Part shown: positions 30,587 through 39,240 of the stretch, one piece after another
Position numbering within the stretch: the first letter of the stretch is position 1
Layout: every line of letters starts with the position of its first letter
Assembly (NCBI GenBank): GCA_016288005.1
Contig: JAEEXY010000005.1
Coordinates: 1 to 64,000 of the forward strand
Source: Lachnospiraceae bacterium
GTDB lineage: Bacteria; Bacillota; Clostridia; Lachnospirales; Lachnospiraceae
Reading direction: 5' to 3'
Length of the DNA: 64,000 nt
Program-made: the position numbers and the translations under genes
Notes under the pieces: model-generated
Told to the model about the DNA's origin: nothing
What the model saw: only the letters and a program-made list of their open reading frames with translations
Databases searched by the model: none

Positions 30587-32635
30587 ATGATTCATCGTGA
30601 ACTGCTGATAAGACATTTTAATCCTACCCTGAAAGAACGCGATCTTCGCTCCCCGCTTACGGTGGGGAACGGGGATTTCGCGTTTACTGCGGATATAACC
30701 GGACTGCAGACCTTCGCGGATGATCATTCCGCGGGCGGCGCTCCGCTGCTTACCATGGCATCGGCTTTCTGGCATACCGCGCCCGACGGGGACGGACATT
30801 TTGCGGCAGACACGGATATAACTTATACGGATTATGAGCGCCCCGACAGGATGGTAAGATATCCCACGGAGTGCAAAAAGGGTGAAGAAGAAAGTTATGA
30901 CCGGTTACGGCAGAACCCTCACAGATACAATCTTGTGAGGCTCTCCCTGCTGCTCGACGGCAGGAAGGTCAGACCGGATGAAATAAATGCGGTGCGGCAG
31001 GAACTGGACCTGTATACGGGTGTATTAAGGAGCTGTTTTAAGCTCGAAGGCAGGGAAGTAAGCATCGAGACGGCGGTCGGAGACGGGCTGAGCCTGGGTG
31101 TTTCGATCGAGGCGAGACTGTTAAAGGACAGGCTCTCGGTGCTCGCGGAGTTCCCTTACGCGTCGCCTGAGCGTGACGGCGGTGTGTTTGACAGGCCCGA
31201 AGCGCATACGACCGAAGTTTTATCATTTGAGACAACAAAGGGGCACTCGAAGATGTGCCTTAAAAGAAACATGGACCGCGATGTGTACGGAGTATGCATA
31301 TCCGGCCAGACGGGTATAAAAGAGGCGGGAGACCATTCATTCACACTCTCCGCCGCGGAAAGTGCAGGTGCCGCGTACTGGTTTAGCATGAGCTTTGCGG
31401 CAGAGGGGCTCGAGCCCGCGGAATACAGCTTCAGACAGATCAGGGAGGCTTCGGGGAAGCGCTTCTATCTGTTCTGGAACAGAGGCGCCATGATCGATGT
31501 CCTCGAGTCCGCGGACAAGAGAGCCGAAGAGCTCGAAAGAAGACTGATACTCTCTATGTATCTGACCTTCGTACAGTGCACCGCAACGCTCCCGCCTCAG
31601 GAAACCGGCCTTACCTGCAACAGCTGGTACGGCAAATTCCATCTCGAGATGCACCCGCTGCATACCGCATGGCTCGCGCTGTACGGCAGGGGAGACCTGC
31701 TCGAGAAGTCACTGGATTTTTATGTGCAAAATCTTCGGGAAGCGGTGGAACTGGCGCGTTCAAACGGGTTTGACGGAGCCAGATGGCCCAAAATGACCGG
31801 ACCCGACGCCGCAAACTCGCCCTCGGTGATCGCGCCGCTCCTTATCTGGCAGCAGCCGCACATCATCTATATGCTCGGACTCTTAAGAGCCGCGCGCTAT
31901 TCGGAAAAGAGATGCGAGGTAGCTGTTGAGGATGAGCGTACATTCCTCGAAAGATACAGAGAGGTCATAGAAAAGACCGCCGATTTCATGGCGGATTATG
32001 CGCTGTATGATGAGGCGGACGGGCATTATCATCTGCCCGCGCCCATGTATTCGGTGCAGGAAAAGGGTGATCCGAAGGTTATAAACGACGCGCCGTTTGA
32101 ACTGGGGTACTGGCGATTCGGGCTGAAGCTCGCGTATGATATGCTCTCACCGATATCCGCGGTGAAGGAGAAATGGCTCGAAGTATCGGAAAAAATGGCC
32201 GCGCCGGAGATAAAGGACGGCCTGCTCCCCGCGTACAGGGGCTGCGATGACACGTTTACGGCTCTCAATATCGACCATCCCTCGATGGTATTTGCAGAAG
32301 CGCTGTTCGATACCGATACCGACAGGTCAGTCCTGCGCGCGACGCTCGGCAGGATAGAAGAGGCGTGGGACTTCGATTCGCTTTGGGGCTGGGATTTCGC
32401 GGTGCTCGCGATGGCTTACGCGAGGCTCGGGATGTACGGAAAAGCCTTCGATATGCTGCTGCGCGTGACCGGCAAAAACTCATATGCGGCCAGCGGCAAC
32501 AACTATCAGGCTGACAGGCGCGACCTGCCGCTGTATCTGCCCGGGAACGGCGCGCTGCTGCTCGCGATGACAGCCATGCGCAATGCGCCCGGATGGTACA
32601 TAGAGACCGAAGGGATCATGGAGTATCCGTTTTGA
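30587..32635 (+). CDS. Uncharacterised six-hairpin (alpha/alpha-toroid) glycosidase-like protein
   Basis: 682 aa, no signal peptide, so cytosolic. The N-terminal beta-rich part carries NPTLKERDLRSPLTVGNGDFAF and TADITGLQTF, a motif pair I associate with uncharacterised proteins placed in the six-hairpin glycosidase superfamily. The C-terminal half (about 320-680) is helical with W/G-rich loops (TCNSWYGKFHLEMHPLHTAWL, RWPKMTGPDAANSPSVIAPLLIWQQPHIIY, WDFDSLWGWDFAVLAMAYARLG), as expected for an (alpha/alpha)6 toroid like GH65, GH15 or GH95. Candidate acids include Glu in HLEMHP and Asp in SLWGWDF. Its place behind two sugar permeases suggests it processes the imported oligosaccharide. Substrate and CAZy family not assigned. 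Confidence 0.6.
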   Translation: MIHRELLIRHFNPTLKERDLRSPLTVGNGDFAFTADITGLQTFADDHSAGGAPLLTMASAFWHTAPDGDGHFAADTDITYTDYERPDRMVRYPTECKKGEEESYDRLRQNPHRYNLVRLSLLLDGRKVRPDEINAVRQELDLYTGVLRSCFKLEGREVSIETAVGDGLSLGVSIEARLLKDRLSVLAEFPYASPERDGGVFDRPEAHTTEVLSFETTKGHSKMCLKRNMDRDVYGVCISGQTGIKEAGDHSFTLSAAESAGAAYWFSMSFAAEGLEPAEYSFRQIREASGKRFYLFWNRGAMIDVLESADKRAEELERRLILSMYLTFVQCTATLPPQETGLTCNSWYGKFHLEMHPLHTAWLALYGRGDLLEKSLDFYVQNLREAVELARSNGFDGARWPKMTGPDAANSPSVIAPLLIWQQPHIIYMLGLLRAARYSEKRCEVAVEDERTFLERYREVIEKTADFMADYALYDEADGHYHLPAPMYSVQEKGDPKVINDAPFELGYWRFGLKLAYDMLSPISAVKEKWLEVSEKMAAPEIKDGLLPAYRGCDDTFTALNIDHPSMVFAEALFDTDTDRSVLRATLGRIEEAWDFDSLWGWDFAVLAMAYARLGMYGKAFDMLLRVTGKNSYAASGNNYQADRRDLPLYLPGNGALLLAMTAMRNAPGWYIETEGIMEYPF

Positions 32636-33509
32636 CAAGTGAGGTGCGGCGCTTCATGCGGTGCTTGTACTCGCTGCGGTATTTCAGCGGAGTGATCTCC
32701 CTGTAGGTCTTGAAGACTTTTTCAAAATAGGTCAGGCTCTCATAGCCGCATTCCGACGCGATATCGGTTACGGACATGTCGGTCGAGGAGAGCAGCTCCT
32801 GAGCCTTCTGTATGCGGTGCACATTGATGTATTCGTTGATCGTAAAGCCGGTGATCTCCTTAAAGATACGGCTGAGATAACATTTGTTGACGAAGAAGGT
32901 GTCCGCGACGCTCTCGAGAGATAACGGGCTCGTGCAGTTGGTGGCGATGTATTTGGCCACATCGTCGACCTTCTGGTGCTTGGGATTCTTCGGCAATGAT
33001 GAATGGGTGCTCTGCCCGTCCTCCGCGTGACGGTGAGCGAATATCAGCAGAGACGCCAGCCTGTTCATAACGGCCAACCTGTAGCCCGGCTTTTTATGGT
33101 GGATCTCGGACTGGATGCCGAGGAGCAGGTTCTCCACATGATTGCGCTCGCGCTCATCGAACTCCATGATGCCCTGATGCTTTTCGAAGAAGGCTTCGAG
33201 GCTCAGATCACCGAAGAACGAATAGAAGCTGCCGAAGGGCTCGCCCGCGAACTCTATGAGGATGCGGTCGTGATAGGGACCCGAAGCCAGACCGGTCTTG
33301 TGGATGACATTTTTGTTGATGAATACCATGGTGCCCTTGCCGATAAGGTAGGTATTCTGCCCGATAAAGTACAGGCGCTTGCCTTCGAGCAGATAATATA
33401 TTTCATATTCATCGTGAAAATGTTTTGTCGGCATGGTATACTCATAATCGCGGATGACGCGGTCGATCGTGATGCCGTCGGTGGTCTCTTCAAAAACTGT
33501 CTGGCGCAT
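32616..33509 (-). CDS. AraC-family transcriptional regulator
   Basis: 297 aa from ATG 33507-33509, which has GAGGT 5 bp upstream; the reading frame continues further upstream but begins with unlikely sequence. The N-terminal cupin sensor domain contains TKHFHDEYEIYYLLEGKRLYFIG and a KGTMVFINKNVIHKT strand. The C-terminal double helix-turn-helix (about residues 195-290) has SLESVADTFFVNKCYLSRIFKEITG and SVTDIASECGYESLTYFEKVFKTYREITPLKYR. It is divergent from the GH4 gene across 122 bp and convergent (20-bp overlap) with the toroid hydrolase, so it probably controls the sugar locus. Ligand unknown. Confidence 0.9.
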   Translation of the reverse strand: MRQTVFEETTDGITIDRVIRDYEYTMPTKHFHDEYEIYYLLEGKRLYFIGQNTYLIGKGTMVFINKNVIHKTGLASGPYHDRILIEFAGEPFGSFYSFFGDLSLEAFFEKHQGIMEFDERERNHVENLLLGIQSEIHHKKPGYRLAVMNRLASLLIFAHRHAEDGQSTHSSLPKNPKHQKVDDVAKYIATNCTSPLSLESVADTFFVNKCYLSRIFKEITGFTINEYINVHRIQKAQELLSSTDMSVTDIASECGYESLTYFEKVFKTYREITPLKYRSEYKHRMKRRTSLVKTDTP

Positions 33510-33591
33510 GTGATACCTCAATAAGTAAATTATGATTGAAAATGAATAGAATAACCAAATAAAGTATAAGAAAATTATACTGCGGTTGGGA

Positions 33592-33597
33592 TATAAT
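33592..33597 (+). promoter_or_regulatory. Possible -10 element of the GH4 gene
   Basis: TATAAT at 33592-33597, 35 bp before the start codon, without a recognisable -35 at 16-18 bp. A missing -35 next to a divergent AraC gene fits activator-dependent transcription. Confidence 0.4.
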
Positions 33598-33631
33598 GTA
33601 AACAAATAACAGAACGGAGAAAGACAAAAAC

Positions 33632-35038
33632 ATGAATTACCGCAACGGAAAGATCGAAGATCTGAACATCGCCTACATCGGAGGCGGTTCGAGAGGATGG
33701 GCATGGACCTTTATGACGGATCTGGCGCTGGAGCCGCAGCTGTCGGGCAGCATCCGCCTCTACGATATTGACAGGGCGGCGGCCGAGAACAACGCCGTTA
33801 TCGGAAACCGCATTTCCAAGAGAGACGATGCGGTGGGCAAGTGGAACTATGTAGTGAGCGGGTCGCTGAAGGAAGCTCTCACCGGAGCCGATTTCGTAGT
33901 GATCTCGATCCTCCCCGGAACCTTCGATGAGATGGAATCGGATGTACATATGCCCGAAAGACTCGGCATCTACCAGTCCGTAGGCGATACGGCGGGCCCC
34001 GGAGGCATGATAAGGGCGCTGCGCACGCTGCCGATGTTCGTGGAGATCGCTGAGGCGATAAAGAGTTATTGCCCTTCGGCATGGATCATCAATTATACGA
34101 ATCCCATGTCGCTGTGCGTCAAGGTACTCTATCATGTATTCCCGCAGATCAAGGCTTTCGGATGCTGCCACGAGGTATTCGGCACACAGGAAGTGCTGGC
34201 CGGCATCCTGCAGAAGGAGGGCTATGTGGCTGAAAAGCCCGAGCGCCACGAGATCAACATCAACGTGCTCGGCATCAACCACTTTACCTGGTTTGACTAT
34301 GCTTCATATAAGGGAATAGATCTGTTCCCTGTTTACAGAAACTATATAGACAAGAATTTCGATAAGGGCTGGGTTGAGGACAACAGCGAACATTGGGCGA
34401 ACAGCCATTTCACCTGCAAGCACAGGGTTAAGTTCGATCTGTTCAACAGATACGGTCTGATCGCCGCAGCGGGTGACAGACACCTGGCCGAGTTCATGCC
34501 CGGAGATATGTATCTGAAGGATCCCGAGACCGTCAGAGGCTGGGATTTTGACCTGACTCCGGTATCGTGGAGAAAAGAAGACTTAAAGCACCGTCTCGAG
34601 CGCTCCGCCAGACTGGCTTCCGGTGAGGAGGAGATCAATCTCAAGCCCACCGGCGAAGAGGGCATACTGCTGATCAAGGCGCTGTGCGGACTGACACGTG
34701 TCATCAGCAATGTAAATATCCCGAATACTTCGCTCCAGATCCCGAATCTGCCCGAGAGCGCCGTGGTTGAGACCAATGCGGTATTCGAGCGCGACGCGAT
34801 CAGACCCGTGGCGGCGGGCAAGCTGCCCGAGCAGGTATATGCTCTCGTTATACCTCATGTGCGCAACCATGAGAGGATACTGAAGGCATCGCTTACCTGT
34901 GACCGCAGTCTGGTAAGAGAGGCGTTCATGACCGATCCCCAGGTTATCGGACGCGCATCCGAGGACGAGGTATACAAGCTTGTCGACGACATGATCGACG
35001 CGACGATCAAATACCTGCCCGACGGCTGGAAAAAGTAA
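33632..35038 (+). CDS. Glycoside hydrolase family 4 enzyme (NAD- and Mn-dependent)
   Basis: 468 aa. The Rossmann NAD motif is IAYIGGGSRGWAW (from about residue 13), followed by LYDID. The metal and catalytic motif is FGCCHEVFG with Cys179 and His180, then the second metal His in LGINHFTW. The family uses NAD oxidation at C3 and elimination rather than acid/base hydrolysis. By the C-H-x-x motif it is closer to the alpha-glucosidase, alpha-galactosidase, alpha-glucuronidase and alpha-galacturonidase group than to the 6-phospho-glycosidases (which have CNxP). This fits import by ABC rather than PTS transport. Exact substrate unknown. GGAGAAAG precedes the ATG. Confidence 0.9.
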   Translation: MNYRNGKIEDLNIAYIGGGSRGWAWTFMTDLALEPQLSGSIRLYDIDRAAAENNAVIGNRISKRDDAVGKWNYVVSGSLKEALTGADFVVISILPGTFDEMESDVHMPERLGIYQSVGDTAGPGGMIRALRTLPMFVEIAEAIKSYCPSAWIINYTNPMSLCVKVLYHVFPQIKAFGCCHEVFGTQEVLAGILQKEGYVAEKPERHEININVLGINHFTWFDYASYKGIDLFPVYRNYIDKNFDKGWVEDNSEHWANSHFTCKHRVKFDLFNRYGLIAAAGDRHLAEFMPGDMYLKDPETVRGWDFDLTPVSWRKEDLKHRLERSARLASGEEEINLKPTGEEGILLIKALCGLTRVISNVNIPNTSLQIPNLPESAVVETNAVFERDAIRPVAAGKLPEQVYALVIPHVRNHERILKASLTCDRSLVREAFMTDPQVIGRASEDEVYKLVDDMIDATIKYLPDGWKK

Positions 35039-35050
35039 AAAGGCGATAAT

Positions 35051-35087
35051 AAAAGTGCCTGTCACCGAAACGGTGGCAGGCACTTTT
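35051..35087. terminator. Bidirectional terminator between GH4 and SDR genes
   Basis: A 17-bp stem: AAAAGTGCCTGTCACCG pairs with its complement ending in CACTTTT (one G-U), loop AAA, with A-rich left and T-rich right flanks. The core GTGCCTGTCACC recurs in the trxA terminator at 39589. Confidence 0.75.
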
Positions 35088-35111
35088 GTCAGAAGAAATG
35101 GGTTTTGTATA

Positions 35112-35900
35112 TTAACTGGTAGGTGAAACCTTGGAATCGATGTGCATGCCCATACCTGCGGTGTGAGCGGAAACCTCCGATGAAAGGAAGAGAACCGCGT
35201 CGGCAACCTCTTCAGGTTTAGCATAGCGCTTATCCATAGCATACTGACCTGCGATGGCAGCCATAGCCTGCTCGTGGGTCATCGAATCTCCGAAGAAATC
35301 CTTCTCGATACGGAGCATCATGGGTGTATCTACGGGGCCGGGGCAGATGTAGTTTACCTGTACGCCTACGGGGCCGAGCTCCATGGCTACGCACTTGGTA
35401 AGACCTGCTACAGCGTACTTCGATGATACATATGCGCTGTTGCCCGCTGTGGGCTCATATGCTGCGGCCGAAGCGATAACGACTACCGCGCCGGACTGCT
35501 TTTCGATAAGAGTGGGAGCAGCATACTTCATGAGAAGCATAACAGAGAATACGTTGAGCATGTATGTCTGCTCGAACAGCTCGAGTGTCATGTCCTGAAC
35601 GGGATGTGACTTGCCCTCATAGCCTGCGTTGGGAATAACGATGTCGAGTGTGCCGAACTTTGCCTTTGCGCTCTCAACGAGGTTCTTTATGTCTTCCTCC
35701 TTATTCATGTCGGCAACAAATCCCGCTACCTGTCCGGGAGCCGCATTGAGTGTGGGGATCAGATCGTCGATCTTTTTCTGGCTGGTGGAAGAGAACGCTA
35801 CCTTTGAGCCCTCTGCCAGGAAAGCCTTAACGATGGCGGTGCCGATGCCGCCTGTACCACCTGTTACAAGAACAACTTTGTCTTTAAGTTTGAGATCCAT
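35112..35900 (-). CDS. Short-chain dehydrogenase/reductase
   Basis: 262 aa, classical SDR. Cofactor motif VTGGTGGIG (residues about 13-21), then IPNAGYEG and the catalytic Ser/Tyr/Lys as VIASAAAYEP and AYVSSKYAVAGLTK. The C-terminal ICPGPVDTPM and DAVLFLSSEVSAHTAG fit FabG-like or sugar/gluconate-type dehydrogenases. The last residues lack the usual TG..I..DGG strand and read HTAGMGMHIDSK. AAAGGAG precedes the ATG. A perfect palindrome lies at the promoter. Substrate unknown. Confidence 0.88.
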   Translation of the reverse strand: MDLKLKDKVVLVTGGTGGIGTAIVKAFLAEGSKVAFSSTSQKKIDDLIPTLNAAPGQVAGFVADMNKEEDIKNLVESAKAKFGTLDIVIPNAGYEGKSHPVQDMTLELFEQTYMLNVFSVMLLMKYAAPTLIEKQSGAVVVIASAAAYEPTAGNSAYVSSKYAVAGLTKCVAMELGPVGVQVNYICPGPVDTPMMLRIEKDFFGDSMTHEQAMAAIAGQYAMDKRYAKPEEVADAVLFLSSEVSAHTAGMGMHIDSKVSPTS

Positions 35901-35928
35901 AAAATGCTCCTTTCATTTTCAATATAAC

Positions 35929-35974
35929 ATTATACGCAGTATGTAAGTATGATATCGATATACGATATATCGAT
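35929..35974 (-). promoter_or_regulatory. SDR promoter with a perfect inverted-repeat operator
   Basis: On the minus strand TATAAT (plus coordinates 35929-35934) lies about 29 bp before the start. The -35 position is covered by ATCGATATA-CGA-TATATCGAT (35954-35974), with 9-bp perfect arms. A repressor dimer at this site would block the promoter. The identity of the regulator is unknown. Confidence 0.5.
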
Positions 35975-36032
35975 TGTTACTGATTGTATTGTACAGCCCA
36001 AATTGTGATTTGTCAAATAAATTTTATTTTGC

Positions 36033-36062
36033 TTGAGGGCATATCGGGGGATATGCTATATT
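36033..36062 (+). promoter_or_regulatory. Possible purC promoter with a palindromic spacer
   Basis: TTGAGG (36033-36038), 18-bp spacer, TATATT (36057-36062). The spacer is itself the inverted repeat GCATATC-GGGG-GATATGC (36039-36056), a candidate operator. No purine riboswitch or PurR-box pair is recognisable. Confidence 0.4.
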
Positions 36063-36138
36063 CTTATAGTGGAAAGTAAAGAAAACCCGCATGTTCGGGA
36101 GAAAAAGGAGGAAGGCCGTATCTGCGGCCGATGTAAAG

Positions 36139-37014
36139 ATGAAAGAATACGTACCGGTTAAGTCGGGAAAAGTAAGAGAGATCTATGATCTCGGGGACAA
36201 AATGATCCTGGTCGCGTCGGACAGGATCAGCTGCTTTGATGTTATCCTGCACAATGTCATCAAGGGCAAGGGAAATGTGCTCACCCAGATGTCGAAGTTC
36301 TGGTTCGATCTGACCGAGGACATCGTGCCGAACCACATGATCTCGACAGACCCCGCGGATATGCCCGAGTTTTTCAGGACTCCCGAATTCGCAGGCAAGT
36401 GCATGCTCGTCAAAAAGCTGCGCATGCTGCCCGTAGAGTGTATCGTAAGAGGCTATATCTCCGGCTCGGGATGGAAGAGCTATAAGGAGGATCAGACCGT
36501 CTGCGGCATTAAGCTTCCGGCAGGCCTTAAGGAGTCGGATAAGCTGCCCGAGCCTATCTTCACGCCTTCCACAAAGGAGGAGCTCGGAGACCATGACATC
36601 AATATTTCCTACGAGCAGTGCATCGAGCACCTCGAGAAGTATTATCCCGGCAAGGGAAAGGAATATGCCGGGAAGATCCGTGATTACACGATCGCGATCT
36701 ATAAGAAATGTGCTGATTACGCTCTGACCAAGGGCATCATCATAGCGGATACCAAGTTCGAGTTCGGCCTCGACGAGAATGACAATATCGTAGTCGGCGA
36801 TGAGATGCTGACTCCCGATTCATCGAGATTCTGGCCCGCGGACAAATACGAGCCCGGCCACGGACAGCCTTCGTTCGACAAGCAGTTCGCACGCGACTGG
36901 CTGCTCGCGAACCCTCATGATGACTGGACTCTGCCCGGGGATGTCGCGCAGAAGACTATCGACATCTATCTCAAGGGCTATGAGCTGATCACGGGCAAAG
37001 CACTCGAGTGCTGA
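36139..37014 (+). CDS. purC: Phosphoribosylaminoimidazole-succinocarboxamide (SAICAR) synthase
   Basis: 291 aa from ATG 36139, where homology of the family begins (KEYVPVKSGKVREIYDLGDK). An in-frame ATG at 36091 would add 16 basic residues and has no good ribosome site. Motifs: VASDRISCFDVILHNVIKGKG, VRGYISGSGWKSYK, IADTKFEFGLDENDNIVVGDEMLTPDSSRFW and QPSFDKQFARDW. It joins CAIR and aspartate in purine synthesis. AAAAAGGAGG (36102-36111) is too far from 36139 unless the GGCCG / CGGCC hairpin (36114-36129) between them is folded. mnmA follows after 59 bp. Confidence 0.93.
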   Translation: MKEYVPVKSGKVREIYDLGDKMILVASDRISCFDVILHNVIKGKGNVLTQMSKFWFDLTEDIVPNHMISTDPADMPEFFRTPEFAGKCMLVKKLRMLPVECIVRGYISGSGWKSYKEDQTVCGIKLPAGLKESDKLPEPIFTPSTKEELGDHDINISYEQCIEHLEKYYPGKGKEYAGKIRDYTIAIYKKCADYALTKGIIIADTKFEFGLDENDNIVVGDEMLTPDSSRFWPADKYEPGHGQPSFDKQFARDWLLANPHDDWTLPGDVAQKTIDIYLKGYELITGKALEC

Positions 37015-37036
37015 TCACGGGTAAGGCACCGGAGTG
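36985..37036 (+). repeat. Imperfect 26-bp tandem duplication at the end of purC
   Basis: Two adjacent 26-base units, each starting CTGATCACGGG and ending GAGTG, differ at four positions. The first encodes the end of PurC (LITGKALE); the second lies across and after the stop codon. Confidence 0.8.
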
Positions 37037-37073
37037 CCGATAAGATCGCAGCAGTGAGTGTATCGGAAAGCGG

Positions 37074-38165
37074 GTGAAAGCTGTGGGAACGCAAGGGAAA
37101 GCATTGATAGCGATGAGCGGCGGCGTGGATTCATCCGTCGCTGCGAAGCTTACCCTGGATATGGGATATGACTGCATCGGATGCATGATGAAGCTCTATG
37201 ATATCTCGGATGAAGGCGTGCCGGAGAGCGGAAATGCGGCGCGGACCTGCTGTTCGGTCGATGACGCCGAAGACGCGAGGAGTGTGGCGTACCGTCTCGG
37301 GATGCCGTTTTATGTCTTTAATTTCAAAGATGAGTTCAGGCAGCAGGTCATCGACAGGTTCATTGACAGTTATCTGAAAGGCATAACTCCCAACCCGTGC
37401 ATAGAATGCAACCGACATCTGAAGTTCGAGAGGCTGTATCAGAGAGCGCTGGAGCTCGGCTGTGATAAGATAGTGACCGGACATTATGCGCGTATAGAGT
37501 ATAACGGAGAAAGATATGTACTGAAAAAAGGGCTGGATGCGTCGAAGGATCAGAGCTACGTACTGTTCCGGCTGACGCAGGAACTGCTCGCGCATACGCT
37601 GTTCCCGCTCGGAGCACTCAGCAAGGACGAGTCGAGGCAGATTGCGGCGGAAAACGGTTTTGTGAACGCGTCAAAGCCTGACAGCCAGGATATATGTTTT
37701 GTGCCCGACGGGGATTACGCATCGGTGATAGAGCGATATACAGGCGTAAAGGTACCCGGGGGTGACTTTGTCGATATGTCCGGGAAAGTCCTGGGCAGGC
37801 ATAAGGGGATCATCCACTATACGATAGGGCAGCGCAGGGGCCTCGGAATATCAGCTCCGGAACCGCTGTATGTGATCGCGATCGATGTGCCGGACAACAA
37901 AGTGGTTTTGGGACCCGACGAGGCGCTGTTCAAGCGGGAGGTTTTTGCGGCGGATGTGAACTGGATCCCGGGCGGAGACATACCGGCAAAGTACAGGTGT
38001 CTCGCAAAGATACGATATCATCATAGGGAGCAGCCGGGGACGCTGTATGCCGACGGCAACGGTCTCAGGTTTGTATTTGACGAGCCGCAGCGGGCGATCA
38101 CGCCCGGGCAGTCGCTCGTGCTGTATGACGGCGACGAGGTGCTCGGCGGCGGAAGGATAGTTTGA
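37074..38165 (+). CDS. mnmA: tRNA-specific 2-thiouridylase
   Basis: 363 aa. It thiolates U34 of Lys, Glu and Gln tRNAs using a persulfide sulfur and ATP. The PP-loop is AMSGGVDSSVAAK. The first catalytic cysteine lies in ARTCCSVDDAEDA or the neighbouring NPCIECN, and the second is DICFVPDGDY. The conserved GQRRGLGI and the C-terminal barrel are present. The start is GTG 37074 (a GTG at 37083 is also possible); the ribosome site is weak. It is followed by a long perfect palindrome. Confidence 0.93.
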   Translation: MKAVGTQGKALIAMSGGVDSSVAAKLTLDMGYDCIGCMMKLYDISDEGVPESGNAARTCCSVDDAEDARSVAYRLGMPFYVFNFKDEFRQQVIDRFIDSYLKGITPNPCIECNRHLKFERLYQRALELGCDKIVTGHYARIEYNGERYVLKKGLDASKDQSYVLFRLTQELLAHTLFPLGALSKDESRQIAAENGFVNASKPDSQDICFVPDGDYASVIERYTGVKVPGGDFVDMSGKVLGRHKGIIHYTIGQRRGLGISAPEPLYVIAIDVPDNKVVLGPDEALFKREVFAADVNWIPGGDIPAKYRCLAKIRYHHREQPGTLYADGNGLRFVFDEPQRAITPGQSLVLYDGDEVLGGGRIV

Positions 38166-38192
38166 TATAAGAGTAAGACTAAGATTAAGAGG

Positions 38193-38260
38193 AAGACATG
38201 GGGACGGTTCTTTTGTCTGCGAATTCTGCAGAGAAGACAAAAGAACCGTCCCCATGTCTT
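38193..38260. repeat. Long perfect palindrome, GGGGACGGTTCTT family, copy 1
   Basis: 26-bp perfect arms (38193-38218 and 38235-38260) with a 16-base loop. The arm contains CATGGGGACGGTTCTTTTGTC. The same core recurs at 42577-42639 with different loop and one arm change. It lies between convergent genes, so it can act as a bidirectional hairpin. Related palindromes are common in Clostridia (family knowledge). Confidence 0.9.
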
Positions 38261-38310
38261 CGGAACCGCCACTGCCTTCCCCTGTCTTCTCTTTCCTGAA
38301 AAGATCACAA

Positions 38311-38970
38311 TCACAGCACCGTCAGGTAGATAGAGAAGAAATGCAGCACGCTGCCGCCCAGCACGAAGAAATGGAAGATCGAGTGGGTGTAGCGGATCTT
38401 GTCGCCGAGGCCGTAGAGGATCGCGCCGAGGGAGTAGATGACTCCGCCGATGATCAGGAGCTTCATACCCGTGCTGCCGATCGATGCGGCGAGATATCTG
38501 GCGGTAAATACGACCATCCAGCCCATGACGAGATTGATGACCGCGGATACGTTTTCAAATCTGTCGACATCGATCGCGTTAAATGTGATGCCGAGAGCGG
38601 TGAGGCCCCAGATGACTCCGAATACGGTCCATCCGAGGGCGCCGTGCAGACTTACGAGCGCGTAGGGAGTGTATGTGCCCGCGATCAGCAGGAACACGCT
38701 GCAGTGATCGATGACGCGGAATACACGCTTCGCGTCCCCGACAGGGAGCGCATGATATATGGCGGACATGCAGTAGAGCATGATCATCGTCGCTCCGAAT
38801 ATCGCGGCGCTGACAATTCCGATCGTGCCCACGGAGTCTATGTCGCGCGCGGCCTTTATGACGCCGAGCACGCAGGCCGAGATGGCCAGTCCCGCGCCGA
38901 TACCGTGCGAGATCGAGCTGATGAGCTCTTCTGAAAATGAATATTTGGGAATAGAGATCGCCTTTGACAT
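38311..38970 (-). CDS. Hemolysin III / PAQR-type seven-helix membrane protein
   Basis: 219 aa from ATG 38968-38970, preceded by GGAGG at 5 bp; the frame extends upstream to 39018 without a ribosome site. Seven hydrophobic helices. Family motifs: SSISHGIGAGLAISA, MLYCMSAIYHALPV, VIDHCSVFLLIAGTYTPY and HSIFHFFVLGGSVLHFFS. The conserved Asp and His residues form a zinc site in PAQR homologues, where ceramidase-like activity is known in eukaryotes. The bacterial role is unclear and hemolysis should not be assumed. Confidence 0.88.
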   Translation of the reverse strand: MSKAISIPKYSFSEELISSISHGIGAGLAISACVLGVIKAARDIDSVGTIGIVSAAIFGATMIMLYCMSAIYHALPVGDAKRVFRVIDHCSVFLLIAGTYTPYALVSLHGALGWTVFGVIWGLTALGITFNAIDVDRFENVSAVINLVMGWMVVFTARYLAASIGSTGMKLLIIGGVIYSLGAILYGLGDKIRYTHSIFHFFVLGGSVLHFFSIYLTVL

Positions 38971-39164
38971 ATTATCCTCCGTTCTGTGCCGTAAGACACT
39001 TTTTAATTCAAATAACAAATGTGATAATCACATCAAGTGGTAATGAATACTACGTTAGAAAGTATAGCACACGAGAAAACACGACGCAATACTTTTTATT
39101 CCTTTTTTATTATTCTAAAATCATTATTAAAAAACCGAAAAAGCCTTTCTTTCTGCAGAAAACA

Positions 39165-39173
39165 TGGTATAAT
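39165..39173 (+). promoter_or_regulatory. Extended -10 promoter of trxA
   Basis: TGGTATAAT (39165-39173), an extended -10 with no clear -35, about 68 bp before the start codon. The region from 38971 to here is AT-rich and otherwise shows nothing recognisable. Confidence 0.5.
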
Positions 39174-39240
39174 GCTAACGTAACGCAAAAATGTGACTAT
39201 TTTTTCACGATTGTGCCAATGGCACGGAATGGAGTTAATT

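Noticed and set aside
35954..35974. A replication-origin or partition site from the AT-rich palindrome
   Set aside because: It is a single palindrome at a promoter position, with no repeated boxes or replication genes nearby.
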